DNA of 64,000 nucleotides from UBA4719 sp038249115 (GTDB lineage Bacteria > Actinomycetota > Actinomycetes > Actinomycetales > Dermatophilaceae). Location of the stretch: positions 1 to 64,000 of the forward strand of contig JBBRWQ010000001.1 of NCBI GenBank assembly GCA_038249115.1, written 5' to 3'. The first letter of the stretch is position 1. Each line of letters starts with the position of its first letter. Under the pieces are notes generated by a model. The model saw nothing but the letters and a program-made list of their open reading frames with translations. It was not told the origin of the DNA and did not search any database. Below are positions 37,076 through 45,377 of the stretch, in pieces. A program made the translations under genes and the position numbers.

Positions 37076-38260
37076 CTACTTCAGCACAGCGAACTTGCCG
37101 CTCTCCACGACCTGAACCACAGCAGGAGTGTCGGCGTCACGGGTGGCAGTCATGGTGAACTTGCCGAGCGCCGTCGGGACGTCCTTGAGCTGGGCGAGGT
37201 TCTTCTTGATGCTTTCACGCTCGCCGGAGCAGCCGGCCCTCACTGCCGCGTCGACGAGTTTGAGCCCGGTGTAGGCCTGCGCGGCGAACTGGTCAGGCTC
37301 GGCGGAGTACTTGGCGCGATAGGCGGTCAGGAACGCCGCGTTCTCCGGCCCTGATGACGCCGAGTTCCATGCGGCACCGACGACAACCCCGTCCGCGGAC
37401 TTGCCGGCGCCGGACATGAGCTTGGGGGAGTTGAACCCGTTGCCGCCGACGATCGGCGCACTGATCCCGAGCTCGCGAGCCTGTGTGACCAGCGGTATCG
37501 CCGCCTCGATCAGCGCTGAGACGATCAACGCATCTGGGGCAGCGCCCTTGGCCTCGGTGAGCTGGGCGCGGAAGTCGGTGTCGGACTTGGAGAAGGTGAT
37601 CGTCTTGGCGATCGTGACGCCGCTCTTGTCCAGCGCTGCCTTGAATGCCTGGTAGCCGGACTCGGTGAAGGCGTCGTCATTGCTGTACATCACGACCACC
37701 TTGGACAACCCGAACTTGGTCTTGGCCGCAGCAACGGTCTGCGGGATCACTGCGCCCTCGGTGAGGGAGTCGCGGAAGATGTAGTCCCCGATCTCGGTAA
37801 TGCCGGCGGCGGTGTTGGAGACTGCCAGGACCGGGGTCTTGCCCTCCTGGGCGATCGGGTCGGTCTGCTTCGCCGTGTTGGACAGCGTCGGACCGATGAT
37901 CAGGCTCATCTTGTCCTTGGTCACGAAGCCTTCGAAGACTGCAATGCCTTGCTGAGGATCGGTGGCGTCGTCCTCGATCTTCACGTCATACGTGACCCCA
38001 CCCTTGGCCTTCAGCTCGTCCGCGGCCAGCTCGAGTCCCTTCTTCTGCGACTCTCCGTAGCTGGCTGCCGCCCCGGTGAGGCTCAGCACCGCTCCTATCG
38101 GGACCGGCGTCGCGATCTTGCAGGCGTCGCCGGTCCCCGTCCCGGTCAGGGCGCTGGTGCTGCCACTGCCTCCGGTGGTCCCGGAGTCACCCGAACCGCA
38201 AGCGCTGAGCGCCAACGCAAGAACTGCGGCCCCGGCGATAGAACCTGTGAGATGGCGCAT
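37076..38260 (-). CDS. Branched-chain amino-acid-type solute-binding lipoprotein
   Basis: 394 residues with a lipobox ALSAC (cysteine 21) and a Gly/Ser/Thr linker, then a Peripla_BP_6 body (PVPIGAVLSLTGAAASYGES, then LIIGPTLSNTAKQTDPIAQE). AAGGAG lies 6 bases before the ATG. It heads the liv operon. Such proteins may bind Leu/Ile/Val, other amino acids, amides or short-chain acids; the ligand cannot be told. Confidence 0.92.
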   Translation of the reverse strand: MRHLTGSIAGAAVLALALSACGSGDSGTTGGSGSTSALTGTGTGDACKIATPVPIGAVLSLTGAAASYGESQKKGLELAADELKAKGGVTYDVKIEDDATDPQQGIAVFEGFVTKDKMSLIIGPTLSNTAKQTDPIAQEGKTPVLAVSNTAAGITEIGDYIFRDSLTEGAVIPQTVAAAKTKFGLSKVVVMYSNDDAFTESGYQAFKAALDKSGVTIAKTITFSKSDTDFRAQLTEAKGAAPDALIVSALIEAAIPLVTQARELGISAPIVGGNGFNSPKLMSGAGKSADGVVVGAAWNSASSGPENAAFLTAYRAKYSAEPDQFAAQAYTGLKLVDAAVRAGCSGERESIKKNLAQLKDVPTALGKFTMTATRDADTPAVVQVVESGKFAVLK

Positions 38261-38324
38261 GAGCTCTCCTTAGGTGGTTGCAGCGGGACCGCGCCCTGGA
38301 CAGAAGCCCTCGGGGCGTTTGATT

Positions 38325-38373
38325 GGGACACTTTAGTCCGTTGTGTCGGAGATAACACCAACGACTGTGTCCC
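38325..38373. promoter_or_regulatory. Inverted repeat upstream of the liv operon
   Basis: GGGACAC (38325-38331) and GTGTCCC (38367-38373) are exact inverted repeats separated by 35 bp in the 138-bp gap between folP and the liv operon. They lie 65-113 bp upstream of the binding-protein start, a plausible operator position. No regulator is identified. Confidence 0.35.
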
Positions 38374-38398
38374 AGGTCACAAACCCGACATGAGTCGG

Positions 38399-39289
38399 CT
38401 AGGCGAGCGCCCGCCGCGCCAGGGCCGGTATGCCGGTGCGCAGCCCCTGAACCATGTCCAGCACTTGCCGGGTCTGGACGACGTCATGCGCACGCACCAT
38501 CCGCACGCCCTCCCATGCAGCGACGGCGGTGGTAGCCAGGGTGCCGATGATCCGGTCGGACTTGCGGCCGTTGAGCCCGAGCGTCTCGGCGATGAACTTC
38601 TTGTTGGAGACGGCGAGCAGCACCGGCCATCCGGTCTCAACCAGTGCGCTGACCTGACCGGTGACCTGCAGGGAGTGGTAGGTGTTCTTTCCGAAGTCCT
38701 GGGCGGCATCGATCAGCAGGCCGTCCTCGCGGACACCGGCTGCCAGGGCCGCATCGGCCTGTCGGGTCAGGTCCGCGACCGTCTCGGCGACGACGTCCTC
38801 GTAGCGGACCCGGTGCGGGTCGGTGCGCGGCGGATGGCCACCGGTGTGGGCGCACAGGTAGCCGACGCCATGAGCGCCGGCGACCGTCGACAGCTCAGGG
38901 TCGTGGCCGGCCCAGGCGTCATTGATCAGATCCGCGCCGGCCGCACAAGCGGCGTCGGCAACGCTGGCGCGCCAGGTGTCGACGCTGATCACCAGGTCGG
39001 GGTGGGCCTCCCGGATCGCTGCGACGAAGGACACCACCCGGTGGAGCTCTTCGGCCGCACTGACCTCCGGCCCGGGACCGGCTTTGACCCCGCCGACGTC
39101 GACTGCGTCTGCGCCATCGGCCACGGCGCGTGCGACGGCCGCGAGTGCAGCCTCGTCGTCCAGATAGCGGCCCTCGTCGTAGAAGGAGTCGGGCGTGCGG
39201 TTGATGATCGCCAGCAGGCCGGTCTCGCCGGCGACGAACGTGCGGCCGCGAAGGCGGAGGTCGCGACCGGGGCGAACGTGGTGAGGCAT
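38399..39289 (-). CDS. FolP2-type dihydropteroate synthase homologue
   Basis: 296 residues, pterin-binding TIM barrel. The first loop is INRTPDSFYDEG, close to the DHPS signature, but the second is DVGGVKAGPGPEV where true DHPS has a D-x-G-G-E-S-[TS]-R-P-G motif. This change is the mark of the FolP2 class (Rv1207 in M. tuberculosis), which is reported to lack normal DHPS activity. The gene order that follows (DivIVA-like, tag, DUF3117) matches the mycobacterial neighbourhood. Confidence 0.83.
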   Translation of the reverse strand: MPHHVRPGRDLRLRGRTFVAGETGLLAIINRTPDSFYDEGRYLDDEAALAAVARAVADGADAVDVGGVKAGPGPEVSAAEELHRVVSFVAAIREAHPDLVISVDTWRASVADAACAAGADLINDAWAGHDPELSTVAGAHGVGYLCAHTGGHPPRTDPHRVRYEDVVAETVADLTRQADAALAAGVREDGLLIDAAQDFGKNTYHSLQVTGQVSALVETGWPVLLAVSNKKFIAETLGLNGRKSDRIIGTLATTAVAAWEGVRMVRAHDVVQTRQVLDMVQGLRTGIPALARRALA

Positions 39290-39303
39290 GACACGATCAT
39301 GTC

Positions 39304-39636
39304 GTGATCGTCTTTCTTCTGCTCATCGTGGTCCTGTTGATCGGGCTGACCGCAGCTGCTGTCATGGGCAAGATCGGTGGGTTCATGGCCGAACCCACGT
39401 CGACTCAGCCATCCTCGGGCTGGTCAGGTGTGGCAGGTGACTCAGGAAGACCGCTGTCGGCCGGGGACATCGGCCAGCTTCAGTTCGCCCAGGCGTTGCG
39501 CGGGTATCGGATGGACCAGGTCGATGAGGTGATTGACGCGCTGGGAGCACGGCTGCTCGAGCTCGAGACCGAGGTCGCCTTGTTGCGTGCCTCCACCGTC
39601 CAGCAGAGTGTGCCCAGCGAGCCCCGGGAGGGTTGA
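39304..39636 (+). CDS. Small membrane protein with DivIVA-type motif
   Basis: 110 residues from GTG 39304. A membrane helix fills residues about 1-21 and the C-terminal part has the DivIVA/Wag31 N-terminal motif (FAQALRGYRMDQVDEVIDAL) followed by a short coiled coil (RLLELETEVALL). This is the Rv1209-like family. It could sit at curved membrane or the division site; this is inference. Confidence 0.78.
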   Translation: MIVFLLLIVVLLIGLTAAAVMGKIGGFMAEPTSTQPSSGWSGVAGDSGRPLSAGDIGQLQFAQALRGYRMDQVDEVIDALGARLLELETEVALLRASTVQQSVPSEPREG

Positions 39637-39643
39637 GCACCAG

Positions 39644-40111
39644 ATGGGAACGTTTGCCATCGAACGTGCCGTCGACGCGCCGCCACAACGGGTATGGGAC
39701 GTCATCACCGACTGGGCTGGTCACGCTCGCTGGATCCCGCTGACCAGGATGCGCCTCGACCCAGGCCCGACCGGTGTCGGCTGGTCGTTCGCCGGTCTGA
39801 CGGGCATCAGCCGGTTTCGTTTCTCTGACACGATGGTGATAACGGACTGGGCACCTCCGGTTGGCGACGGACCGGGCGCGTTTCGACTGGTCAAGGTGGG
39901 GCGTCTGCTGGCCGGATGGGCCGAGGTGAGTGTGTTGCCCGCTGCCAACGGTGAGCAGACACGGCTCATCTGGCGCGAGAACATCGTCATCAGGCCGGTT
40001 GTTCTCGGCAGCCTGCTGGCCCCTCTCACGGACCGCGTCAACCATGCACTGTTCACCAGGGTGGTCGACAAGATGGCTGCGGAGGCTGTCCTTGGCTCGG
40101 GGCAGCGTTGA
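39644..40111 (+). CDS. SRPBCC (polyketide cyclase-like) family protein
   Basis: 155 residues from ATG 39644 (MGTFAIERAVDAPPQRVWDV). The START/SRPBCC pattern is clear: an N-terminal strand with DAPPQRVWDVITDWAGHARW, an antiparallel sheet and a long C-terminal helix (TRVVDKMAAEAVLG). It should hold a hydrophobic ligand. It is 7 bases after the DivIVA-like gene and overlaps the tag gene, so it is in one transcript with both. Confidence 0.8.
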   Translation: MGTFAIERAVDAPPQRVWDVITDWAGHARWIPLTRMRLDPGPTGVGWSFAGLTGISRFRFSDTMVITDWAPPVGDGPGAFRLVKVGRLLAGWAEVSVLPAANGEQTRLIWRENIVIRPVVLGSLLAPLTDRVNHALFTRVVDKMAAEAVLGSGQR

Positions 40112-40704
40112 GCCCCGACGGTCCTGTGGCCAACGGGCTTGTGGTCGACGACCGGGGGGTGGCTCGTTGTGGTTGGGCTGTGAGCACCGCCGACTACGTG
40201 GCCTATCACGATGAAGAGTGGGGTGTCGCGGTTCACGGCGAGACCCCACTTTTCGAACGGCTGACCCTCGAGGCGTTTCAGTCGGGGCTGTCCTGGCTGA
40301 CGATCCTGCGCAAGCGCGAGGGCTTCCGTGCAGCCTTCGCCGGGTTCGACGCCGAGACTGTCGCGGCTTTCGGTGCGCCAGACTTCGAGCGCCTGATGGC
40401 CGACTCGTCCATCGTGCGCAACCGGCTCAAGATCAGGGCCGCTATCACCAACGCCCAGGCAGTCGTTCGGCTGCGCGACTGTGGTGGTCTCGATGAGCTG
40501 CTGTGGTCGTTTGCACCAGCGGGGCATCGGCGGCCACTCACTCCTGCCGATCTTCGCGCGACCTCGGCCGAGTCGATCGCGCTCGCGAAAGCGTTGAAGC
40601 GCAATGGTTTTGTCTTCGTCGGCCCCACCACCGTCTATGCCGCGATGCAGGCGTGCGGGCTGGCGGACGATCATCTGACCGGCTGTTTCAGAAGTGCCGG
40701 ATGA
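40108..40704 (+). CDS. tag: DNA-3-methyladenine glycosylase I
   Basis: 198 residues. The four zinc ligands of Tag are present: Cys21 in RCGWA, His34 in AYHDEEWG, and His189/Cys193 in DDHLTGC. The base-recognition region FQSGLSWLTILRKREGFR is also typical. The enzyme removes 3-methyladenine from alkylated DNA. TTG 40108 overlaps the previous stop; GTG codons some residues in are alternatives. Confidence 0.93.
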   Translation: MSPDGPVANGLVVDDRGVARCGWAVSTADYVAYHDEEWGVAVHGETPLFERLTLEAFQSGLSWLTILRKREGFRAAFAGFDAETVAAFGAPDFERLMADSSIVRNRLKIRAAITNAQAVVRLRDCGGLDELLWSFAPAGHRRPLTPADLRATSAESIALAKALKRNGFVFVGPTTVYAAMQACGLADDHLTGCFRSAG

Positions 40705-41864
40705 GGCGCACCTTCGTCTTTCGAGTGCTGGCTGCATACGCGGTCTGTCGTGTCTTCTCGGTGGTGCTGCTGAGCATCGTGTCTCGCTACCAGGCGCCTG
40801 TGACCTGGACCGGCCCGCATCCGGACTATTTCTCGATGACGGTGCTCTGGGACGGTTTCTGGTACCGCCAGATCGCCGAGGTCGGCTACCCGGCGGCTCT
40901 TCCGATTGATGCGGTCACCGGCGCTGTCCATGAGAATGCCTGGGCCTTCTACCCGGCCTTCCCGATGCTGGCTCGCTGGCTGATGACGGCAACGGGGCTG
41001 GGGTTCCCGGTGGTGGGCTCGACGCTGGCGCTGGTCCTGGGCTTCGGCGCTGCTGTGGTGATGGGTCTGCTGCTTCGCGATCGTGTGGGTCCCAGGGTGG
41101 CCCTGGCTGCGGTTGCGGTCTACGCCGCCAGCCCGGTGTCACCGTCCTTCCAGATCGCCTACACCGAGAGCCTGGCGATTCTCCTGCTGTGCGGCTTTCT
41201 CTGGTCGATCAGCAAGGAACGCTGGCTGATCACCGCTGGGCTGGCGCTGCTGACCGGCGTCACCCGTGCGATGGCCCTGCCGATGTTCGTCGTGGCACTG
41301 GTGGCCGTGTTCCTGCGATGGCGGCGTCGAAAGGATGAGCCGATCACCGTCAGGGAGGGCTGGTCGGCCTTCGCGGCTCTGGCCTCTTGCGGTGCCGCCG
41401 GGCTGATCTGGCCGGTATACGTCGGGATCGCCGTGGGTTCGCCGATGGCATACACGGACACGATGGGCGCCTGGTCGGTCGGCGGATCGGTCCAGTTCCT
41501 GCGGCCCTGGCTGGAGTACGTCAACCAGCCGTGGAACGCGGTCAAGGTCGGTCTGGCACTCGTCCTGATTGTCGCGATGATGAGCGGGCCCTGGGCCGGG
41601 CGGCTGGGCCCCGAGCTTCGGACCTGGACGTTGGCGTACACCGCCTACCTGATCCTCGTGGACGCTCCATCGACCAGCCTGTTCCGCCATCTCCTGCCGC
41701 TGTTCCCGCTCATCGTGGTTGCCATCGGAGGCGGATGGAAGCACAAGCCTCCCCGATGGATGGGCTGGCGGACCGGGTTGCTGATCCTGGCCGGCCTCGC
41801 GGGGCAGGTCTGGTGGGTCTGGGCGCTGCTGCGGTTCGTGCCTCCGACGGACTACCCGCCATAG
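40701..41864 (+). CDS. PIG-V-like polytopic membrane glycosyltransferase candidate
   Basis: From ATG 40701, overlapping the tag stop (ATGA), 387 residues with about nine to ten membrane helices. The first extracytoplasmic loop has WDGFWYRQIAEVGYP and, after the linker, NAWAFYPAFPMLARW, which is the pattern of actinobacterial PIG-V (GPI mannosyltransferase 2-like) proteins thought to use polyprenyl-phosphate sugars. The donor and acceptor are unknown. Confidence 0.72.
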   Translation: MRRTFVFRVLAAYAVCRVFSVVLLSIVSRYQAPVTWTGPHPDYFSMTVLWDGFWYRQIAEVGYPAALPIDAVTGAVHENAWAFYPAFPMLARWLMTATGLGFPVVGSTLALVLGFGAAVVMGLLLRDRVGPRVALAAVAVYAASPVSPSFQIAYTESLAILLLCGFLWSISKERWLITAGLALLTGVTRAMALPMFVVALVAVFLRWRRRKDEPITVREGWSAFAALASCGAAGLIWPVYVGIAVGSPMAYTDTMGAWSVGGSVQFLRPWLEYVNQPWNAVKVGLALVLIVAMMSGPWAGRLGPELRTWTLAYTAYLILVDAPSTSLFRHLLPLFPLIVVAIGGGWKHKPPRWMGWRTGLLILAGLAGQVWWVWALLRFVPPTDYPP

Positions 41865-41893
41865 GGCCGGGCGTGTGGCGGGAGCCCCTTGCT

Positions 41894-42727
41894 TCAGCGA
41901 CCCTGGAAGGTGGGCTTTTCCTTCGCGATGAAGGCGCTCACCGCTGCGGCATGGTCCTGGCTGCCACCGGTCACCGTCATCTGTTCGGCTTCCTGGGCGA
42001 GCGACTCACTGAGCGGGTGACCGGCGGAATAGGCCACTGAACGGCGAATGGAGCCATACGCCAAGGTCGGGCCGGCGGCCAGAGCCCGGGCCAGCTCGCC
42101 GACAACGGCGGCAAACTCCTCGGCGCTCACCACACGGTTGACCAGACCGAGCTCGAGAGCCTCGGTCGCTGGAACCGTTCGCGGGAACATCAGCAGCTCT
42201 TTGGCCTTCGCGATGCCGATCAGCCGGGGCAGGGTCCAGCTCGCTCCGGAGTCGCAGGACAGTGCGATGCCGGCGAAAGCCAGGTTGAAACCTCCGGAGT
42301 CGACCATGATGCGCAGGTCGGCTGCGAACGCGAAGGATGCGCCCGCACCAGCGGCCACCCCGTTGATCGCAGCAATGACAGGCTTGTTCATCGTGGAGAG
42401 CAGCTCGATGATCGGGTTGTAGTGCTCGGGCACCGTCGACCACAGGGACTCGTCGCGGTTGGAGAGCAAGCCGATGTGCTCTCGTAGGTCCTGGCCCACG
42501 CAGAATGCCCTGCCGGTGCCCGTCAACACGACACAGCGGACGGCAGGGTCCTGCGCCACACGCTGCAAGGTCGCCAGCAGCAGCTCCTTGGTGGCAATTG
42601 CAAGCGCGTTCATCGCCTCGGGACGGTTGAGCGTCACCGTGGCCACCCCGTCGGTGAGGTCCAGCAGCACCTCCCCGGTCGAAGGGGACTCGCTGTGTGC
42701 ATCCGTCGCGGTGTCGGGCTCAGCCAT
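41894..42727 (-). CDS. Enoyl-CoA hydratase/isomerase family protein
   Basis: 277 residues from ATG 42727 (MAEPDTATDAHSESPSTGEV). The crotonase fold is shown by VTLNRPEAMNALAIAT, the first oxyanion-hole region AFCVGQDLREH and the second, AINGVAAGAGASFAFAADLR. One of the two catalytic glutamate positions is Ser/Cys-rich (GIALSCDSGASWTLPRL), so it may be a PaaG-like isomerase/hydratase and not a standard hydratase. Longer in-frame starts up to 43063 lie over the DUF3117 gene and are rejected. Confidence 0.87.
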   Translation of the reverse strand: MAEPDTATDAHSESPSTGEVLLDLTDGVATVTLNRPEAMNALAIATKELLLATLQRVAQDPAVRCVVLTGTGRAFCVGQDLREHIGLLSNRDESLWSTVPEHYNPIIELLSTMNKPVIAAINGVAAGAGASFAFAADLRIMVDSGGFNLAFAGIALSCDSGASWTLPRLIGIAKAKELLMFPRTVPATEALELGLVNRVVSAEEFAAVVGELARALAAGPTLAYGSIRRSVAYSAGHPLSESLAQEAEQMTVTGGSQDHAAAVSAFIAKEKPTFQGR

Positions 42728-42791
42728 GAGGTCATCTTCCTGGTCTTGGCGTTCGAATTGAGGCAGCGGGCACAGTCTGTCCCATCCAGAT

Positions 42792-42821
42792 TTCGCAACT
42801 GGGGGGCGTTGGCACGATAAT
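42792..42821 (+). promoter_or_regulatory. Candidate promoter of the DUF3117 gene
   Basis: TTCGCA (42792-42797), 18-bp spacing, GATAAT (42816-42821), 94 bases before the DUF3117 ATG. Four of six and five of six positions match the housekeeping consensus. It lies in the 187-bp gap between the divergent hydratase and DUF3117 genes. Confidence 0.45.
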
Positions 42822-42914
42822 GGTCGCCAAGAGTGCATGCACCCGGGGGTTTGGCGTTGGCAGAGCGGGTGCGCGCCAGAAGATCTCAGCAAAAGTAACG
42901 GAAGAGGGATACTC

Positions 42915-43088
42915 ATGGCGGCGATGAAGCCGAGGACCGGAGACGGGCCGCTCGAGGTCACCAAAGAAGGTCGGGGCATCGTGCTGCGCATGCCGATCGA
43001 GGGCGGCGGGCGCCTGGTCGTAGAGATGACTCCGGATGAAGCCGCAGCGTTGGGCAAGGCCATCCAGGACTGCCCCGGCGTCGGCTGA
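42915..43088 (+). CDS. DUF3117 family protein
   Basis: 57 residues from ATG 42915 (MAAMKPRTGDGPLEVTKEGR), preceded by AGAGGG. It contains the invariant DUF3117 stretch EVTKEGRGIVLRMPIEGGGR, found in nearly all actinobacteria next to tag (Rv1211 in M. tuberculosis). The C-terminal helix is MTPDEAAALGKAIQ. Function is unknown. A strong hairpin follows. Confidence 0.93.
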   Translation: MAAMKPRTGDGPLEVTKEGRGIVLRMPIEGGGRLVVEMTPDEAAALGKAIQDCPGVG

Positions 43089-43121
43089 GACCGCCTGAAC
43101 TGTAAGAACTCAGATTCGCCG

Positions 43122-43154
43122 ATGAGCCCCGACCGGACACTGGTTGGGGCTCAT
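43122..43154. terminator. Bidirectional hairpin terminator between DUF3117 and phospholipase D genes
   Basis: ATGAGCCCCGACC (43122-43134), 7-base loop, GGTTGGGGCTCAT (43142-43154): a 13-bp stem with one G:T pair between convergent genes. There is no long T-tract, as is usual in actinobacteria. Confidence 0.7.
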
Positions 43155-43167
43155 TGCTGTCCAGGCA

Positions 43168-44715
43168 TCAGAAGGATCGGCGCATCCTGAGGCTGAGGGG
43201 ACGTCCGTCGGGGTCGTAGACAAGACGATTGAGGACCGTGGCCCAGGTCATCGTGAACGGGGTCACGGGAGCGTCCTCCATGGTCTGCAGCCGGCCCGGC
43301 GGTCGCGCGCCTTGCGAGCCACCGTCATACCAGCGCTTCAGCCGCGCAGCGCAGTCGGCGAACGCGGTGAACGTTCTCGCCGCGTCGTGCAGGTTGGTCA
43401 TCGGCCCGCTGCGGTCGAGGTGCTCGCCAGCGAGGTCGAGCCGCAAAGCCCGCGCGTAGCCGGGGTCGCAGACTGCTGCGGACATTTCGGAGTCGTGGGT
43501 CCAGGACCGGCGGTTGAAGTTGTCGGATCCGACTGACGCCCACTGGTCGTCGATGACGCAGACCTTGGCATGCACGTAGACCGGAACCCCGCTTGGGCTC
43601 TCGAGCCCGTAGAACGCCACCCGGCCCGGTGCTGCCTTGCGCAGTGTTGCGATCGAGCGGTCACGCGCGACCAGGTTTGGCGGCCCGGAGAGGCGGCCAT
43701 CCTGGTCGGGGAAGAGCGGGAGCACGGCGATCAGGTGAAGCCCGGGGTTGCGCCGCAACGCCGTTGCGAACATCGACGCAACCTCGGGCGACCACAGGTA
43801 CTGGTCCTCGAGGTAGATCAGCTGACGTGCCTGGCTGACCGCCTTGGCGTAGCCGCGCGCCACGCTCCGTTCTCCTTGAGGTGCGAAGGGGTAGCCGCCT
43901 GCACGTCGCGGATAGGTGCGGAGCAGCTGGACTGCATGGGTTCCGGTCGGCTCGGGGTCGGGGTGCTGGGCAGGCAACGGCGTGCGGGGCGGGTTGTCCT
44001 GCCGGACTCTGTCCCCGAGCCAGCGCAGGGGGTTGCGGCTGAGCGCCGCGGGGTCCTCCCAACGCTCACGGAAGGCAGTCTCCACGTCACCGACAGCCGG
44101 ACCGCTGATGGCGAGCTGCACATCGTGCCACGGAGGTTGTGGTCCATACGCCGCGGCAATCGGCTGTGGCTGCGGGTCACCGCGGTGCGAGGCATCGTCG
44201 CGTCGGCTATGGCACAGGTCGATGCCTCCGACATAGGCGACGTCGAGCTCGGGTCGGTCAGGGTGGCGCAGCACGACGAACTTCTGGTGGTGCGAACCCC
44301 CGGCCCGCACCCGCATGTCGAGCAGGCACTGGCCGCCAGCGGCATTGATCTCATCACCCAGATGCCGGTTCTGCGCCGCGGAGAAGGACATGCGGACCCA
44401 GTGGGAGCGCCAGAGGAGAGCACGAACGTCAACACCTCGCCGGGCCGCGTCCGCCAGGACCGTCCCGATTGCCGAGTCTGGGGTGCCGTTGAGCTCTTCA
44501 TCGGAGTCGCTACGCCAGTCGACGAACAGCAGCAGGTCTCCCTTGCGCATCTGCACAACCCGTTGGTGCAGCTCAGCGAAGTAGGTCGCACCGTGGATCA
44601 GCGGTCGCACCAGATTTCCCTCGGTCCAGCCAACACCACCGGCATGTCGTGCGTCGAGCCGGGTCGAAGGGTTTCCCCGTTCGCGCGAGCTCAGGAACCA
44701 CTGACCAACGGGCAA
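43168..44715 (-). CDS. Phospholipase D/cardiolipin synthase-like protein
   Basis: 515 residues with two PLD domains. The second catalytic motif is canonical (VYVHAKVCVIDDQWASVGSD). The first is SHHQKFVVLRHPD, keeping H-x-K but with arginine where the HKD aspartate should be. The N-terminus WFLSSRERGNPSTRLD and VRPLIHGATYFAELHQRV are typical of an actinobacterial PLD group. It begins at TTG 44715; a GTG at 44611 is possible. Substrates may be phospholipids or nucleic acid. No signal peptide. Confidence 0.85.
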   Translation of the reverse strand: MPVGQWFLSSRERGNPSTRLDARHAGGVGWTEGNLVRPLIHGATYFAELHQRVVQMRKGDLLLFVDWRSDSDEELNGTPDSAIGTVLADAARRGVDVRALLWRSHWVRMSFSAAQNRHLGDEINAAGGQCLLDMRVRAGGSHHQKFVVLRHPDRPELDVAYVGGIDLCHSRRDDASHRGDPQPQPIAAAYGPQPPWHDVQLAISGPAVGDVETAFRERWEDPAALSRNPLRWLGDRVRQDNPPRTPLPAQHPDPEPTGTHAVQLLRTYPRRAGGYPFAPQGERSVARGYAKAVSQARQLIYLEDQYLWSPEVASMFATALRRNPGLHLIAVLPLFPDQDGRLSGPPNLVARDRSIATLRKAAPGRVAFYGLESPSGVPVYVHAKVCVIDDQWASVGSDNFNRRSWTHDSEMSAAVCDPGYARALRLDLAGEHLDRSGPMTNLHDAARTFTAFADCAARLKRWYDGGSQGARPPGRLQTMEDAPVTPFTMTWATVLNRLVYDPDGRPLSLRMRRSF

Positions 44716-44747
44716 TACCGATCCCGTTGAACGGTTCTATGTTCGGA

Positions 44748-44903
44748 TCAGTAGTAGTGCTTGCGTCCGCCGACGGCGCGACCCATGCTGCCGAGGATAA
44801 AAAGGACGACTCCGACAACGAGCAGGAGGATGCCGATGGTCTGCAGGATGGAAATGCTGGCAACCAGTCCCACGATCCAAAGCACGATTCCAAGGGTGAT
44901 CAT
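44748..44903 (-). CDS. DUF6131-like tiny membrane protein
   Basis: 51 residues starting MITLGIVLWIVGLVASISIL, with a second hydrophobic helix (TIGILLLVVGVVLFILGSMG) and a conserved-looking end VGGRKHYY. GAGGA lies about nine bases before the ATG. This fits the small DUF6131 family. It is in the same direction as the phospholipase D gene, 32 bases upstream of it, and faces the DUF6458-like gene across 233 bp that contain no other gene I can see. Confidence 0.75.
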   Translation of the reverse strand: MITLGIVLWIVGLVASISILQTIGILLLVVGVVLFILGSMGRAVGGRKHYY

Positions 44904-45136
44904 CTAAGGGTCCTCTTCTCCATGTGCGGACAGCCCTCATCGGGCCAGAAGAGAGCACTCTAATCGGCGGCTGCCACATTTGCCACGTTTGCGGCGTCCG
45001 ACAACGTGAGCAAAAGCGGTTCCGCGCGCACACTGGTCGACTCGCGATGGGAGAGTCGAGTTCGGTCCTGCCCGGTTTTGGGGTTCTTTCTGGTTATTCT
45101 TGAGTCCCTGCAGAACCTGATTGAGGAGACCGACTG

Positions 45137-45376
45137 ATGAGAATTGGTTCCAGCTTGGCCTTGATCGCGATCGGCGCGATCCTGAAGTTCGCAATCTCGT
45201 GGTCGACCAGCGGTATCAACCTGTCGAATGTGGGCGTCATCCTGATGGTCGTCGGGGTCGCCGGTCTGGTCATCTCGCTCGTTCTGGCCAACACCGCACG
45301 GCGGACGGACGTGGTGCGCCACACGACTCGCGAGGACTCCACGGAGCAGCCGCGCGGTGACGACCCGCGCCTCTGA
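45137..45376 (+). CDS. DUF6458-like small membrane protein
   Basis: 79 residues: MRIGSSLALIAIGAILKFAI, a short loop, then a second helix VGVILMVVGVAGLVISLVL and a charged tail (TARRTDVVRHTTREDSTEQP). A GAGGAG lies nearby upstream of the ATG. It fits the DUF6458 family of two-helix actinobacterial proteins, function unknown. A TATTCT about 30 bases upstream could be part of its promoter. Confidence 0.75.
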   Translation: MRIGSSLALIAIGAILKFAISWSTSGINLSNVGVILMVVGVAGLVISLVLANTARRTDVVRHTTREDSTEQPRGDDPRL

Positions 45377-45377
45377 G

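Noticed and set aside
37949..39307. Plus-strand open frame of 452 codons
   Set aside because: Covers the antisense of the liv binding-protein and folP genes; no motif or signal.
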